Shown piece after piece: positions 9,875 to 21,376 of a DNA stretch of 64,000 bases (position 1 is the stretch's first letter; each line of letters opens with the position of its first letter). A model generated the notes under the pieces. The model ran no database searches and had not been told where the DNA came from. It saw nothing but the letters and a program-made list of their open reading frames with translations. The position numbers were made by a program, and so were the translations under genes. This DNA comes from Planctomonas sp. JC2975. GTDB lineage: Bacteria; Actinomycetota; Actinomycetes; Actinomycetales; Microbacteriaceae. The stretch is taken from positions 496,001-560,000 of the forward strand of contig NZ_JABEKS010000002.1 of the NCBI RefSeq assembly GCF_012985205.1, read 5' to 3'.

Positions 9875-10594
9875 TCAGGCCGTGGCATCCGTTCGAGCGA
9901 GTTCCGTGGCGAGCTGACGTGTTCCCTTGTTCCACGGGGTGCCGTGGCCGGGCAGCACCCAGGTCGCGTCGATCGAGGCGAGCTTCGCGTGGGACAGCGC
10001 GGCGGCATCCGTATCGTCGGTGAACGGTGCGGGCTGAGGCCCCTTGGCACCGGTCAGCACGTGGCGCGTCGTGAACGCATCGCCGACGAACACGGCGTCG
10101 ACCGAGGGGACCACGATCGCGATGCTGCCGGCGGAGTGGCCGGGCAGGGAGACGATGCGCGGGTTGCCAGGCAGGTCGAGCACGTCGCCGTCGTGAACCG
10201 TGACGACCTCGGTGAGGAACTTCGTGCGCATTCCACCCTTGCGCAGCGTGTACCAGAGGAACTGGGTCGTCGCCCCGAGGTGCATCGAACCCCATGCCGG
10301 ATGCGTCGACTCTTCGCCACGCGCGCGTGCCGCGTCGGCCTCGTGCACGTAGACCGGGATGCCGAACTTGCTGCGCAGCCGCTCGGCGTAGCCGATGTGG
10401 TCGGTGTCGCCGTGGGTGAGGATGACTCCGCGGACGTCGGTGACGGAGCGGCCCATGGTCGTGAGCTCGCGCTGCAGGTCGGCGTACTGGCCGGCGATGC
10501 CGGCATCGATGAGGGTGAGGCCGTTGTCGCCCTCGACGAGATAGGCGGCGACGAGGTCGTTTCCGACTCGGTGGAGGCCGGGGGCGAGTTCCAT
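9875..10594 (-). CDS. Metallo-beta-lactamase-fold hydrolase
   Basis: 239 residues. The metal-binding core reads THGDTDHIGY, where the second His of the usual HxHxDH is an Asp, a variant seen in several subfamilies. Later ligand blocks are present: LPGHSAGS, VFVGDAF and LPGHGTPW. The overall shape fits small-molecule hydrolases of this superfamily; the substrate is unknown. The start is ATG 10594, with AAAGGA 7 bases before it, rather than the upstream in-frame ATGs that fall in the operator. It is divergent from a TetR gene with clustered operator half-sites between them, so it is probably that repressor's target. Confidence 0.85.
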   Translation of the reverse strand: MELAPGLHRVGNDLVAAYLVEGDNGLTLIDAGIAGQYADLQRELTTMGRSVTDVRGVILTHGDTDHIGYAERLRSKFGIPVYVHEADAARARGEESTHPAWGSMHLGATTQFLWYTLRKGGMRTKFLTEVVTVHDGDVLDLPGNPRIVSLPGHSAGSIAIVVPSVDAVFVGDAFTTRHVLTGAKGPQPAPFTDDTDAAALSHAKLASIDATWVLPGHGTPWNKGTRQLATELARTDATA

Positions 10595-10644
10595 GATCGA
10601 TTCCTTTCGGGTGAGGCACGGCGGGAATGCTGTGCGTCGATGAA

Positions 10645-10683
10645 GGCTACGATAGTTAGCCATGTAGGCTAATGTCAATAGCC
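10645..10683. promoter_or_regulatory. Two-copy TetR operator
   Basis: Four half-sites alternate: GGCTA-N7-TAGCC at 10645-10661, a 5-base gap, then GGCTA-N7-TAGCC at 10667-10683. The two inner half-sites also form a perfect 6-bp inverted repeat, TTAGCC/GGCTAA, at 10656-10672. The cluster lies in the divergent promoter region of the hydrolase and TetR genes. Confidence 0.7.
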
Positions 10684-10743
10684 AAAGTCGAGAACGTGCC
10701 GATCACCACGGGATCCAGGCGCGATGGACGACGAGGAGCCGTG

Positions 10744-11331
10744 ATGCCAGCACCGACACGAACCAGCAACGACGCCATCGTGACAGCAGCCCTCGACCTC
10801 GTCGACAGCGGCGGACCGGACGCGCTGACCATGCAGGCCGTCGCCGACCGCGTCGGCGTGCGTGCTCCGTCGCTCTACAAGCGGGTGGAGAGCAGGGACC
10901 ACCTGCTCGGGCTCCTCGTGGAGCGCATCACGGTGAAACTGGCATCGGTGCTCGACGGCGCAGCGGATGCCGAAACCGACGACCCGTTCGCCGGCGTGGT
11001 GTCGATGGCGCAGGCACTCCGCGGGTTCGCGCACGAGCATCCGCACCTCTTCGGGCTCGTCTTCGGACAGCTTCCGGATGCGGCCAAGCCGCCGCGCGAG
11101 TCCCTGGCCCGATCCGCCGCCGCTGTGCTGACCGTGTCGGAGCGTCTCGCGGGGCCGGATGCCGCACTGGACGCGGCGCGGACGATCACCGCCTGGGCAT
11201 ACGGATTCCTCACGATGGAGCTGGCCGGAGCGTTCCAGCTGGGCGGGGATCCCGAGGCCGCCTTCGATTACGGCGCCGCGGCGATCGCGCGCTCGATCGA
11301 CGCGCGGAACGGCATGCGCGCGCACGAGTGA
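10744..11331 (+). CDS. TetR-family transcriptional repressor
   Basis: 195 residues. The N-terminal helix-turn-helix is clear: LTMQAVADRVGVRAPSLYKRV at about 28-48. The ligand domain with WAYGFLTMELAGAFQLGG near the end matches the WHG-type TetR C-terminal family. I choose ATG 10744 because GAGGAG lies 5 bases before it; the frame is open to ATG 10672, but that would lie inside the operator. It probably represses itself and the divergent hydrolase through the sites at 10645-10683. The effector is unknown. Confidence 0.85.
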   Translation: MPAPTRTSNDAIVTAALDLVDSGGPDALTMQAVADRVGVRAPSLYKRVESRDHLLGLLVERITVKLASVLDGAADAETDDPFAGVVSMAQALRGFAHEHPHLFGLVFGQLPDAAKPPRESLARSAAAVLTVSERLAGPDAALDAARTITAWAYGFLTMELAGAFQLGGDPEAAFDYGAAAIARSIDARNGMRAHE

Positions 11332-11488
11332 TGCGTGCCGCCGCAGGGCTCCTGCGAGTTTCGCAGCGCGCCCTGGCCCCGCATGGGGCCGTCGTCGTAC
11401 CCTGAAAAGGACGCTCGGCAATGGTGCCGCGCGGGCCGGCTCGCCACAAGCATCAGCCGGTCACGATCGATGAAGGCTGCGTACAACG

Positions 11489-12628
11489 ATGCTCACCATC
11501 CGACCTGGTACAGACACGTCAACACGGCAGGGGTCCCTTGCCCGGCTGATAGCCCCCGACGGACAACGGCTGAACGACCCAGACCTCGACCCGTGGGTCG
11601 CCGATGTGTTCGAGGAGCAGCTCCTCGGGCTGTATCAGGACATGGTGGTCGCACGCCGTATCGACACCGAGGCGACAGCCTTGCAGCGTCAGGGGCAGCT
11701 GCTCCTCTGGGCTCCGCTCACCGGCCAAGAGGCCGCGCAGATCGGATCGGCACGAGCGCTCCGTCCCGACGACTTCGTGTTCGAGACCTACCGCGAGAAC
11801 GCCGTCGCGTACGTGCGCGGCGTCTCGATGTCCGACCTTCTGCGCGTCTGGAAGGGCTCGCAGTTCTCCGGGTGGAACCCGTACGAAGTCAACATGGCGA
11901 CTCCGACGGTGATCATCGGCGCTCACACCCTGCACGCTGTCGGCTACGCGATGGGCATCACGCGCGACGAAGCCGACGCCGTCGCGATCGCCTACTTCGG
12001 CGACGGCGCGACGAGCGAGGGCGACACCAACGAGGCGATGATCTTCGCCGCCGCCTACAACGCACCGGTCGTCTTCTTCTGCCAGAACAACCAGTACGCC
12101 ATCTCCGAGCCCGTCGGCCTTCAGGCGCAGAAGCCCATCGCCGACCGGGCGCCCGGGTTCGGCATCCCGAGCATTCGCGTGGACGGCAATGACGTGCTCG
12201 CCGTGCTCGCGGCGACCAGGATGGCCCTCGACCACGCTCGCACGGGAGAGGGTCCGATGTTCATCGAGGCCGTCACGTACCGCATGGGGCCGCACACCAC
12301 CTCGGACGATCCGACCAAGTACCGGGACAAGGACGAGCTCGAGTCGTGGAAGGAGCGCGATCCGATCGAACGGATGCGCCTCCTCCTGACCGACTCCGGC
12401 ATGTTGGACGAGGAGCGTGCAGCGGCCGTCAAGGCGAAGTCCGACGAGGTCGCGGCATCCCTCCGTGAGGCGTGCCTGGCGCTGCGACCAAGGGATCCGC
12501 TCGCCATCTTCGACGACGTCTACGCGCAGACGCCGCCGTCGCTCGCCAGGGAGCGGGACGCCTACGCCGCCTACCTCGCGTCGTTCGAGAACACGAACGG
12601 CGCCGACGGTGAGGGGGTGTCACGATGA
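11489..12628 (+). CDS. bkdA: Branched-chain 2-oxoacid dehydrogenase E1 alpha
   Basis: 379 residues. This is the thiamine-diphosphate subunit that decarboxylates 2-oxoisocaproate and related acids from Leu, Ile and Val. The ThDP motif spans GDGATSEGD to FFCQNNQYAIS, and the MGPHTTSDDP phosphorylation-loop-like block follows. It could be read as pyruvate dehydrogenase E1 alpha, but the neighbours (accD1, accA1, acyl-CoA dehydrogenase, MaoC, CitE) copy the M. tuberculosis leucine cluster with bkdABC, so I prefer the branched-chain role. Its stop overlaps the next start as ATGA. A weak GAAGG site precedes ATG 11489, and a TACCCT box lies about 85 bases upstream. Confidence 0.85.
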   Translation: MLTIRPGTDTSTRQGSLARLIAPDGQRLNDPDLDPWVADVFEEQLLGLYQDMVVARRIDTEATALQRQGQLLLWAPLTGQEAAQIGSARALRPDDFVFETYRENAVAYVRGVSMSDLLRVWKGSQFSGWNPYEVNMATPTVIIGAHTLHAVGYAMGITRDEADAVAIAYFGDGATSEGDTNEAMIFAAAYNAPVVFFCQNNQYAISEPVGLQAQKPIADRAPGFGIPSIRVDGNDVLAVLAATRMALDHARTGEGPMFIEAVTYRMGPHTTSDDPTKYRDKDELESWKERDPIERMRLLLTDSGMLDEERAAAVKAKSDEVAASLREACLALRPRDPLAIFDDVYAQTPPSLARERDAYAAYLASFENTNGADGEGVSR

Positions 12629-13608
12629 CGGAGCTGACGCTTGCGAAATCCATCACGACCGGACTCGCAGATGCCATGGAGGCCGACGAGCGCGTGCTGC
12701 TGCTCGGCGAAGACATCGGCAAGCTCGGCGGCGTGTTCCGTGTGACGGATGGCCTGCAGGCTCGGTTCGGAACGGATCGCGTCGTCGACACACCGCTCGC
12801 CGAAGCCGGGATCATCGGCACGGCGATCGGCCTGGCGTACCGCGGATTCCGCCCGGTGTGCGAGCTGCAGTTCGACGGATTCGTGTTCCCCGGCTTCGAC
12901 CAGGTCGTGGCGCAGGTGGCGAAGATGCGGTACCGCACGCTCGGCGCCGTGAGCATGCCGATCACGATCCGGGTGCCGTTCGGCGGCGGGATCGGATCCG
13001 TCGAGCACCACTCCGAGTCGCCGGAGGCGTACTTCGCCCACACACCGGGGCTGCGCGTCGTCGCGTGCTCGAACCCGCAGGACGCGTACACGATGATCCG
13101 TCAGGCGATCGAGTGCGACGACCCCGTGGTGTTCTTCGAGCCGAAGCGGCGCTACTGGGCGAAGGGCGATGTTCTGCCCGATGTCGCCGACGCACCATCC
13201 CTCGACCAGGCGCGCGTCGTCGTCGCGGGAACGGATGTGACGCTGGTGACGTACGGCCCGCTGGTGCAGACCGCGAAGGACGCCGCCGTCGCCGTAGAGG
13301 ACGACGGCGTGTCGATCGAGGTGATCGACCTCAGGTCGCTGTCGCCGTTGGACGAGGATGCGATCACCGCATCGGTCGCCAAGACCGGACGCATCGTGAT
13401 CGCGCACGAGGCGCAGCGGTTCGGCGGCCTGGGAGCGGAGATCGCCGCGATGGTCACCGAGCGCTGCTTCGATCGGCTCGTCGCTCCTCCGTTGCGGGTG
13501 ACGGGGCACAACATCCCGTATCCGCCGTCGGAGCTGGAGGACCACCACGTGCCGGATCTCGACCGCATGCTCGACGCGGTCGACCGTGTGATGGGGGTGA
13601 GGGTGTGA
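12625..13608 (+). CDS. bkdB: Branched-chain 2-oxoacid dehydrogenase E1 beta
   Basis: 327 residues. It pairs with E1 alpha to form the active site. Landmarks are LLLGEDIGKLGGVFRVT, the TPLAEAGIIGTAIGLA helix, PFGGGIGSVEHHSESPEA and a C-terminal transketolase domain with IEVIDLRSLSPLDEDA and IVIAHEAQRFGGLGAEI. All blocks expected of E1 beta are there. It overlaps bkdA by four bases at the start and bkdC at the end (GTGA), so the three subunits are translated from one message. Confidence 0.9.
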   Translation: MTELTLAKSITTGLADAMEADERVLLLGEDIGKLGGVFRVTDGLQARFGTDRVVDTPLAEAGIIGTAIGLAYRGFRPVCELQFDGFVFPGFDQVVAQVAKMRYRTLGAVSMPITIRVPFGGGIGSVEHHSESPEAYFAHTPGLRVVACSNPQDAYTMIRQAIECDDPVVFFEPKRRYWAKGDVLPDVADAPSLDQARVVVAGTDVTLVTYGPLVQTAKDAAVAVEDDGVSIEVIDLRSLSPLDEDAITASVAKTGRIVIAHEAQRFGGLGAEIAAMVTERCFDRLVAPPLRVTGHNIPYPPSELEDHHVPDLDRMLDAVDRVMGVRV

Positions 13609-14984
13609 GCGTCAAGGAATTCGCCCTCCCCGATCTGGGTGAGGGGCTGACTGAATCCGAGGTGGTCGCCTGGCGTGTCTCGGTCGGCGAGACGGTGGAG
13701 TTGAACCAGATCATCGCCGAGGTCGAGACGGCGAAGGCGCTCGTCGAGGTGCCCTCGCCGTTCGCCGGCGTCGTTCGCGCCCTGCACGCCGAACCGGGGG
13801 AGACCCTCGAGGTCGGCGCGCCCCTGATGTCCTTCGACGTCGACGATGGGAGCGGCGGGAGCGCTGATGTCGTGCCGGAGGGTGCGGAAGCCGATGCCTC
13901 GGCTGGCGAGCCCGCTCGCGTTCCGGAGCCGGTCGGCGCCGCGGTGGGTGCCGCATCCGGCACACGTTCCGGGCGACCGGTCGTCGGCCACGACAGCGGA
14001 CGGCCGAGGGTGGAGGCGGCGACGGGACCCGGGCCGAACGCACCTGTGGAGGGCGGCGCGGACGAGGAGCGTCACGCCATGCTCGTCGGGCGGGGCCCCA
14101 AGGCGCAGTCGTCCAAGCGACCGCAGCGACGCTCGCGATCCGGTCGTCTCGTCGAGCCGTTTGTGTGGGAACGCCCGGCTGGTGTCGGGAAGAGCAGTGC
14201 CGCGGCCTCCGTGCGCTCCGAGGCCGCAACCGACCGAGCCGCAGGGTCTGCGACGGAGTCGAGCGGATCCCGCGGCGAGACGGCGTCAGGCGAGGTCCGA
14301 ACCGCGGCGACCGGTGTGCGCAGACGCACGGCGGAGGCCATGGCGCGCAGCGCAGCGGTGCCGCAGGTGACGGAATTCCTGACGGTCGACGTGACGCGCG
14401 GCATCCGCCTCCTCGACCGCCTAGCTGACACGGCGGAGTTCCGCGGTCGCCGGCTCACCGTGCTCACGCTCGCCGCCAGGGCGCTCTGTCTCGCTCTCGA
14501 GTCGACGCCGGAGGCCAACACGCGCTGGGACGAGACGACGGGTGAGATCGTCGCGCCGCCGACGGTCAACCTCGGCATCGCGGTGGCGATGCAGCGCGGA
14601 CTCGTCGTGCCGAACATCCGCGATGCGGCGAGCATGCGGATGCCCGACCTGGCCGACGCGCTGGTCGCGCTCGTCGACCGTGCACGGTCCGGCAAGTCGA
14701 CGCCCTCCGAATTCTCGGGCGGCACCATCACGATCACGAACGTCGGCGTCTTCGGCGTGGATGCCGGCACGCCTCTGCTGAACCCTGGCGAGACTGCGAT
14801 CCTCGCTCTGGGCGCCGTTGCCCGACGTCCGTGGGAGCACAAGGGAAAGGTGCGTTTGCGGCAGGTCATGACGTTGAGCCTCACGTTCGATCACCGGGTG
14901 ATCGACGGCGAGCAGGGATCGCGGCTCTTGCGCGATGTGGCGCGCATCCTGTCGGATCCGGCCACAGCCCTGGCCGTGGCCTGA
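13605..14984 (+). CDS. bkdC: Dihydrolipoyl acyltransferase E2, lacking the E3-binding domain
   Basis: 459 residues. The lipoyl domain (1-80) has the modified Lys44 in EVETAKALVEVP. The catalytic domain starts near 240 and ends with DHRVIDG (His430, Asp434). Between them I expected the peripheral-subunit-binding domain of about 35 residues (PAVRxLAxExG ... GxxGRIxxxDV). None is visible in this or the other two frames; the linker is low-complexity Gly/Ala/Ser/Arg. The opening of the usual linker (HAMLVGRGPKAQSSKR) is kept, so the domain seems deleted. E3 would have to bind in another way. No E3 (lpd) gene is in the window. Confidence 0.85.
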   Translation: MSVKEFALPDLGEGLTESEVVAWRVSVGETVELNQIIAEVETAKALVEVPSPFAGVVRALHAEPGETLEVGAPLMSFDVDDGSGGSADVVPEGAEADASAGEPARVPEPVGAAVGAASGTRSGRPVVGHDSGRPRVEAATGPGPNAPVEGGADEERHAMLVGRGPKAQSSKRPQRRSRSGRLVEPFVWERPAGVGKSSAAASVRSEAATDRAAGSATESSGSRGETASGEVRTAATGVRRRTAEAMARSAAVPQVTEFLTVDVTRGIRLLDRLADTAEFRGRRLTVLTLAARALCLALESTPEANTRWDETTGEIVAPPTVNLGIAVAMQRGLVVPNIRDAASMRMPDLADALVALVDRARSGKSTPSEFSGGTITITNVGVFGVDAGTPLLNPGETAILALGAVARRPWEHKGKVRLRQVMTLSLTFDHRVIDGEQGSRLLRDVARILSDPATALAVA

Positions 14985-15327
14985 GCGCCACGATGCGGCT
15001 CGGCTGCGCGGTGAGCGCATCCTGGGCCGCATGAACTCCGGCGGGTCCCCCTCCCTGAGCGGGTGGAGCATGTCGAGGCGCACAACTCATCAGTAGCTGC
15101 GCCCGCCCAGGGTGACCCCGCCGGTGCGGTCGGCGTGGTCTCGACACGCTGCCGACGCCGGGTCGGCGCCGCGTCTACCGGAACACGCACGATTCGCCGT
15201 ACGGAGATCACGGTTTCCGTACGGCGAATCGTCTGTTCAACGGTGCCGTGGCCCGGGTGTTGTCGGCGCGACGCGGTAGGGAGAAGCCACGCAGCGTCGA
15301 CTACGACCGATGAGGGTGGGTGCGTCG
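14985..15327. other. Intergenic region between convergent bkdC and TetR genes
   Basis: Apart from the long hairpin at 15189-15232 I see no gene or promoter. The short frames here lack start signals and similarity. Confidence 0.5.
15189..15232. terminator. 17-bp perfect hairpin
   Basis: The arm ACGATTCGCCGTACGGA (15189-15205) and its exact complement (15216-15232) enclose a 10-base loop. It lies between two convergent genes and has no T-tract. It probably ends transcription from both sides, although a stem this long and perfect could also be a protein site or part of a repeat family. Confidence 0.65.
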
Positions 15328-16020
15328 TCAGTTCAGCGCGGCAGGCGGCAGCAGGCACGCGGATGCCATCTCCCGCAGCAGCGCCCCGACCACTGCCAGC
15401 GGCGGCCTGCTCGCGGTGTGCGCACGACTGGAGTGCGGCGTCGAGTTGATCAATCCGAACACGGCAAGCGCGCGTACCCGCAGTGCGCGGCGGTCGTCTT
15501 CCGGGTGGAGGTCTTGCAGCACATCAACCCAGAGTTCGACGTACGTGCGCTGCAGGGTGCGCACGCGGGCGGCATCCGTCGCCGACAGGCTGTCGAGGTC
15601 GCGGTCCTGCGCCCGGATGACGTCGGGCTGGGAGAGCGCGAAGGCCACGTGGAATGCGACGAGTGCCGCCAGCGCGTCCCGCGCCGACGGGGCATCGGTG
15701 ACGCATGCGCGGCCGCCGGACAGCAGACCTTCGCTGACATCGATCAGAAGCGCGGCGAGCACGGCCTGTTTGCCGCTGAAGTGCTTGTACACGGCCGGAC
15801 CGCTGACGCCCACAGCCGCACCGAGGTCCTCGATCGAGACCCCGGCGAACCCGCGTTCGGCGAACAGGGTGGCTGCCGCTGCCAGAAGTGCCTCGCGGCG
15901 ATCCGCCTTCGCGCGACTGCGCGGCGTCGCCTCCTGCGACCCGGTCTTGCCCGGATCCCTTGAGGCGGGCGCACCCGCGCCGGCCGGTCGCCCCGCCCGG
16001 GTCGTCGCCGCACTGGTCAT
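15328..16020 (-). CDS. TetR repressor of the leucine cluster
   Basis: 230 residues. After a flexible N-terminus of about 35 residues comes the helix-turn-helix SIEDLGAAVGVSGPAVYKHFSGK. The rest is the TetR C-terminal domain with ALAALVAFHVAFALSQPDVIRAQDRDL, the type found next to acyl-CoA carboxylase genes in actinobacteria (position of M. tuberculosis Rv2506). Divergent from accD1, it shares the two-copy operator at 16034-16090. ATG 16020 has TAGAGT 6 bases before it, so its message looks leaderless, and the operator lies directly upstream of that -10 box, implying self-repression. The ligand is probably a branched acyl-CoA, by analogy. Confidence 0.85.
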   Translation of the reverse strand: MTSAATTRAGRPAGAGAPASRDPGKTGSQEATPRSRAKADRREALLAAAATLFAERGFAGVSIEDLGAAVGVSGPAVYKHFSGKQAVLAALLIDVSEGLLSGGRACVTDAPSARDALAALVAFHVAFALSQPDVIRAQDRDLDSLSATDAARVRTLQRTYVELWVDVLQDLHPEDDRRALRVRALAVFGLINSTPHSSRAHTASRPPLAVVGALLREMASACLLPPAALN

Positions 16021-16026
16021 CCCTCG

Positions 16027-16032
16027 ACTCTA
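16027..16032 (-). promoter_or_regulatory. -10 box of the leucine-cluster TetR (leaderless)
   Basis: TAGAGT on the minus strand, 6 bases before ATG 16020 and next to the operator. Confidence 0.5.
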
Positions 16033-16033
16033 G

Positions 16034-16090
16034 ACACTTCGGTTAATGATCGCTAACCTTATTTCGGTTAGATACCACTAACCGAAGTGT
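16034..16090. promoter_or_regulatory. Tandem TetR operators in the accD1 divergent promoter
   Basis: Two copies of GGTTA-N8-TAACC lie at 16041-16058 and 16066-16083, spaced 25 bp. The whole 57-bp block is framed by perfect 12-bp inverted arms, ACACTTCGGTTA and TAACCGAAGTGT. The region is AT-rich compared with its surroundings, as a promoter would be. Confidence 0.75.
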
Positions 16091-16208
16091 GCGATCCGGC
16101 ATCCGGAATGCCATGGAGAACAGCGACCTTCGGCGGATCCCGAGGTCGGGTAATGCGGCGACGAGGCCACCGTCCGGCGTCGCGGCGAGCGCGAGGAGGC
16201 GACCAGCG

Positions 16209-17816
16209 ATGTCGATGACGGAAGTCGCATCGGATACTCGGCCACCGGCATCCGCGGGCACCCAGCGCGAGCTCGTCGCCGAGCTGCGGGAGCGTCTTGC
16301 GCTGGCCGCACGGGGCGGAAGCGACGTCGCGCGCGAGCGGCACACGTCGCGCGGCAAGCTGCTGCCCCGGGAACGGGTGGAGCGGTTGCTGGATCCTGGC
16401 AGTCCCTTCCTCGAGATCGCGCCTCTCGCGGCGTCCGGCATGTACGACGACGAGTGTCCTGCGGCCGGCGTCATCGCAGGCATCGGGCTCGTCTGCGGGA
16501 GACACGTGATGATCGTGTGCAACGACGCGACGGTCAAGGGCGGCACCTACTTCCCGATGACGGTCAAGAAGCACCTCCGTGCGCAGGAGATCGCCCTCGA
16601 GAACCGACTTCCGTGCGTCTATCTCGTCGATTCCGGCGGCGCCTACCTGCCTATGCAGGACGAGGTCTTCCCCGATCGCGACCATTTCGGCCGCATCTTC
16701 TTCAATCAGGCGCGCATGTCCGCTGCCGGCATCCCGCAGATAGCAGCCGTGCTGGGATCGTGCACCGCCGGCGGCGCGTACGTGCCGGCGATGAGCGACG
16801 AGAACATCATCGTTCGCGGTCAGGGCACGATCTTCCTCGGCGGCCCGCCGCTCGTGAAAGCGGCCATCGGCGAGGTGGTCACGGCAGAGGATCTCGGCGG
16901 GGGAGATGTGCACTCGCGCGTCTCCGGCGTCACCGACCACCTGGCGGAGGACGACGAGGATGCCCTCCGCATGGTCCGTGAGATCGTCGCGACCCTGCCG
17001 CGGCCGTTGGAACCGGCCTGGGAGGTCGTCGCGAGCCGTGCGGCCCCGAAGGATCCGGCATCGGTGCTCGACGTCGTGCCCGTCGATCTGCAGACCGCCT
17101 ACGACGTGCGCGAGGTGATCGAACGGACCGTCGACGCCGATACGTTCACCGAGTTCAAACCGGAGTACGGGACGACGCTGGTCACGGGATTCGCCCGGGT
17201 GCACGGGCATCCGGTCGGGATCGTCGCCAACAACGGCGTGCTCTTCAGCGAGTCGGCCCTCAAGGGCGCCCACTTCATCGAGCTGTGCGACGCCAGGGGC
17301 GTTCCGCTCGTCTTCCTGCAGAACATCTCCGGATTCATGGTCGGAAAGGACGCCGAGGCCGGCGGCATCGCGAAGCACGGCGCGAAGATGGTCACCGCCG
17401 TCTCCACGACCAGGGTGCCGAAGCTGACCGTCGTGATCGGTGGATCCTTCGGCGCGGGCAACTACTCGATGTGCGGGCGCGCCTACTCGCCGCGGTTCCT
17501 CTGGATGTGGCCGGGCGCACGCGTCTCGGTCATGGGCGGGCGGCAAGCCGCTTCGGTGCTGTCGACGATCCGTCGCGACGGCATCGAGAAACGCGGCCAG
17601 ACGTGGAGCGCCGACGACGAGGAGGCGTTCGCCGAGCCGATACGACAGCGCTACGACGAGCAGGGCAGTCCCTACTACTCGACAGCACGGCTCTGGGACG
17701 ACGGCGTCATCGATCCGGCCGACACCCGCACCGTGCTCGGTCTCGCCCTCGACGTGGTCTCCCGTTCCCCGCTTCCGGCGGCCGGCGAGCCGCGCTTCGG
17801 CCTTTTCAGGATGTGA
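16209..17816 (+). CDS. accD1: Acyl-CoA carboxylase beta subunit (methylcrotonyl-CoA type)
   Basis: 535 residues, the usual size of the methylcrotonyl-CoA carboxyltransferase subunit. The N-terminal half has [27 protein letters not shown] and [16 protein letters not shown], which are strongly MccB/AccD1-like. The C-terminal half has [20 protein letters not shown] and [15 protein letters not shown], with the two Gly-rich oxyanion sites of the crotonase fold. It moves carboxyl from biotin to the acyl-CoA. The start is ATG 16209, with GAGGAGG 9 bases before it; the 40 extra upstream codons are not conserved-looking. It is followed 4 bases later by accA1. Confidence 0.92.
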   Translation: MSMTEVASDTRPPASAGTQRELVAELRERLALAARGGSDVARERHTSRGKLLPRERVERLLDPGSPFLEIAPLAASGMYDDECPAAGVIAGIGLVCGRHVMIVCNDATVKGGTYFPMTVKKHLRAQEIALENRLPCVYLVDSGGAYLPMQDEVFPDRDHFGRIFFNQARMSAAGIPQIAAVLGSCTAGGAYVPAMSDENIIVRGQGTIFLGGPPLVKAAIGEVVTAEDLGGGDVHSRVSGVTDHLAEDDEDALRMVREIVATLPRPLEPAWEVVASRAAPKDPASVLDVVPVDLQTAYDVREVIERTVDADTFTEFKPEYGTTLVTGFARVHGHPVGIVANNGVLFSESALKGAHFIELCDARGVPLVFLQNISGFMVGKDAEAGGIAKHGAKMVTAVSTTRVPKLTVVIGGSFGAGNYSMCGRAYSPRFLWMWPGARVSVMGGRQAASVLSTIRRDGIEKRGQTWSADDEEAFAEPIRQRYDEQGSPYYSTARLWDDGVIDPADTRTVLGLALDVVSRSPLPAAGEPRFGLFRM

Positions 17817-17820
17817 CGCG

Positions 17821-20117
<2,297 letters not shown>

Positions 20118-20121
<4 letters not shown>

Positions 20122-21329
20122 TCGACACCGCTGCGAAACGGAGCGTCAGCAATCCGGTGGGCGACGACCCGCGTCTCACGCCGGACCACCTCCAGCTGCG
20201 GCACACGGTCCGAGAGTTCGCCGACCACGTCGTCGCGCCGCAGGCGTATCACTACGACACTCAGCGCTCGTTGCCGATGACGATCATCGCCCACATGGGA
20301 CAGCTCGGACTGTTCGGTCTTCCGTTCCCGAAGGAGTACGGCGGTGCCGGACGCGACTACCTCTCGCTGTGCATCGCCGTCGAGGAACTGGCGCGTGTCG
20401 ACCAGTCGATCGCCGTCACCCTCGAGGCCGGAATCGGACTCGGCGTCATGCCTCTGTTCCGCTACGGCACGCAGGAGCAGAAGGCGCGTTGGATGCCCGA
20501 CCTCGTCGCCGGACGCGCCCTCGCCGGGTTCGGCCTCACCGAGGCGGAGGCCGGATCGGATGCCGCCGCCACGAAGACAGTGGCGCGCGAAGACGGCGAC
20601 GACTGGGTGATCGACGGCACGAAGCAGTTCATCACCAACTCCGGAACCCCGATCACCTCTCTCGTCGTCGTCACGGCCGTCACGGGCGAACGACGCAAGG
20701 ACGACGGCACCGTGGCTCCAGAGTTGAGCACGATCATCGTCCCGACCGGTACCCCGGGGTTCACCGTGCTGCCGACGTACGACAAGGTCGGCTGGCACAC
20801 CTCGGACACGCATCCGCTCGTCTTCCGCGGAGTGCGAGTGCCGAAGGAGAACATGCTCGGCGAGCGCGGACGCGGATACGCGAACTTCCTCTCGACGCTC
20901 GACGAGGGCCGCGTGGCCTTCGCTGCGCTGTGCACAGGTGCGGCCCAAGGATGCCTCGAGCAGGCCGTCGCGTACGCGAAGTCCCGAGTCGTCTTCGGAC
21001 ACCCGATCGGCCAGCACCAGCACATCGCCTTCCAGTTGGCACGTATGCAGGCGCGCACGCAGACCGCTCGTCTCGCCTACTACGACGCGGCCTTCAAGAT
21101 GGCAGCCGGCGCTCCGTTCAAGACAGAGGCGTCGATCGCCAAGCTGGTCGGATCAGAGGCCGCGGTGGCGAACGCGCACGACGCCTCCCAGATCATGGGC
21201 GGATACGGCTACCTGAACGAGAACGCCGTCGCCCGCCACTACCGCGACTCGAAGATCCTCGAAGTCGGCGAGGGGACGAGCGAGGTACAGCTCATGCTCA
21301 TCGCCCGCTCGCTCGGATTCGACGATTAG
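20118..21329 (+). CDS. Acyl-CoA dehydrogenase
   Basis: 403 residues in three ACAD regions. FAD/substrate motifs are GFGLTEAEAGSDAAATKT and WVIDGTKQFITNSG; the C-terminal helix block GGYGYLNENAVARHYRDSKILEVGEGTSEVQ carries Glu385 at the standard catalytic-base position. By place it matches fadE19 of the M. tuberculosis leucine cluster and should oxidise isovaleryl-CoA or related branched acyl-CoAs. Human isovaleryl-CoA dehydrogenase has Ala there and uses a Glu elsewhere, so the substrate is not certain. Electrons would go to electron-transfer flavoprotein, which is not in this window. Confidence 0.88.
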
Positions 21330-21376
21330 GTACGGCCGACGGCTTGTCGAGCTGCGTTGCGAATGAAGGAGACGCG

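Noticed and set aside
16089-16208. Longer start for accD1
   Set aside because: The 40 extra codons begin in the operator, have no ribosome site and are not conserved-looking; ATG 16209 has GAGGAGG.
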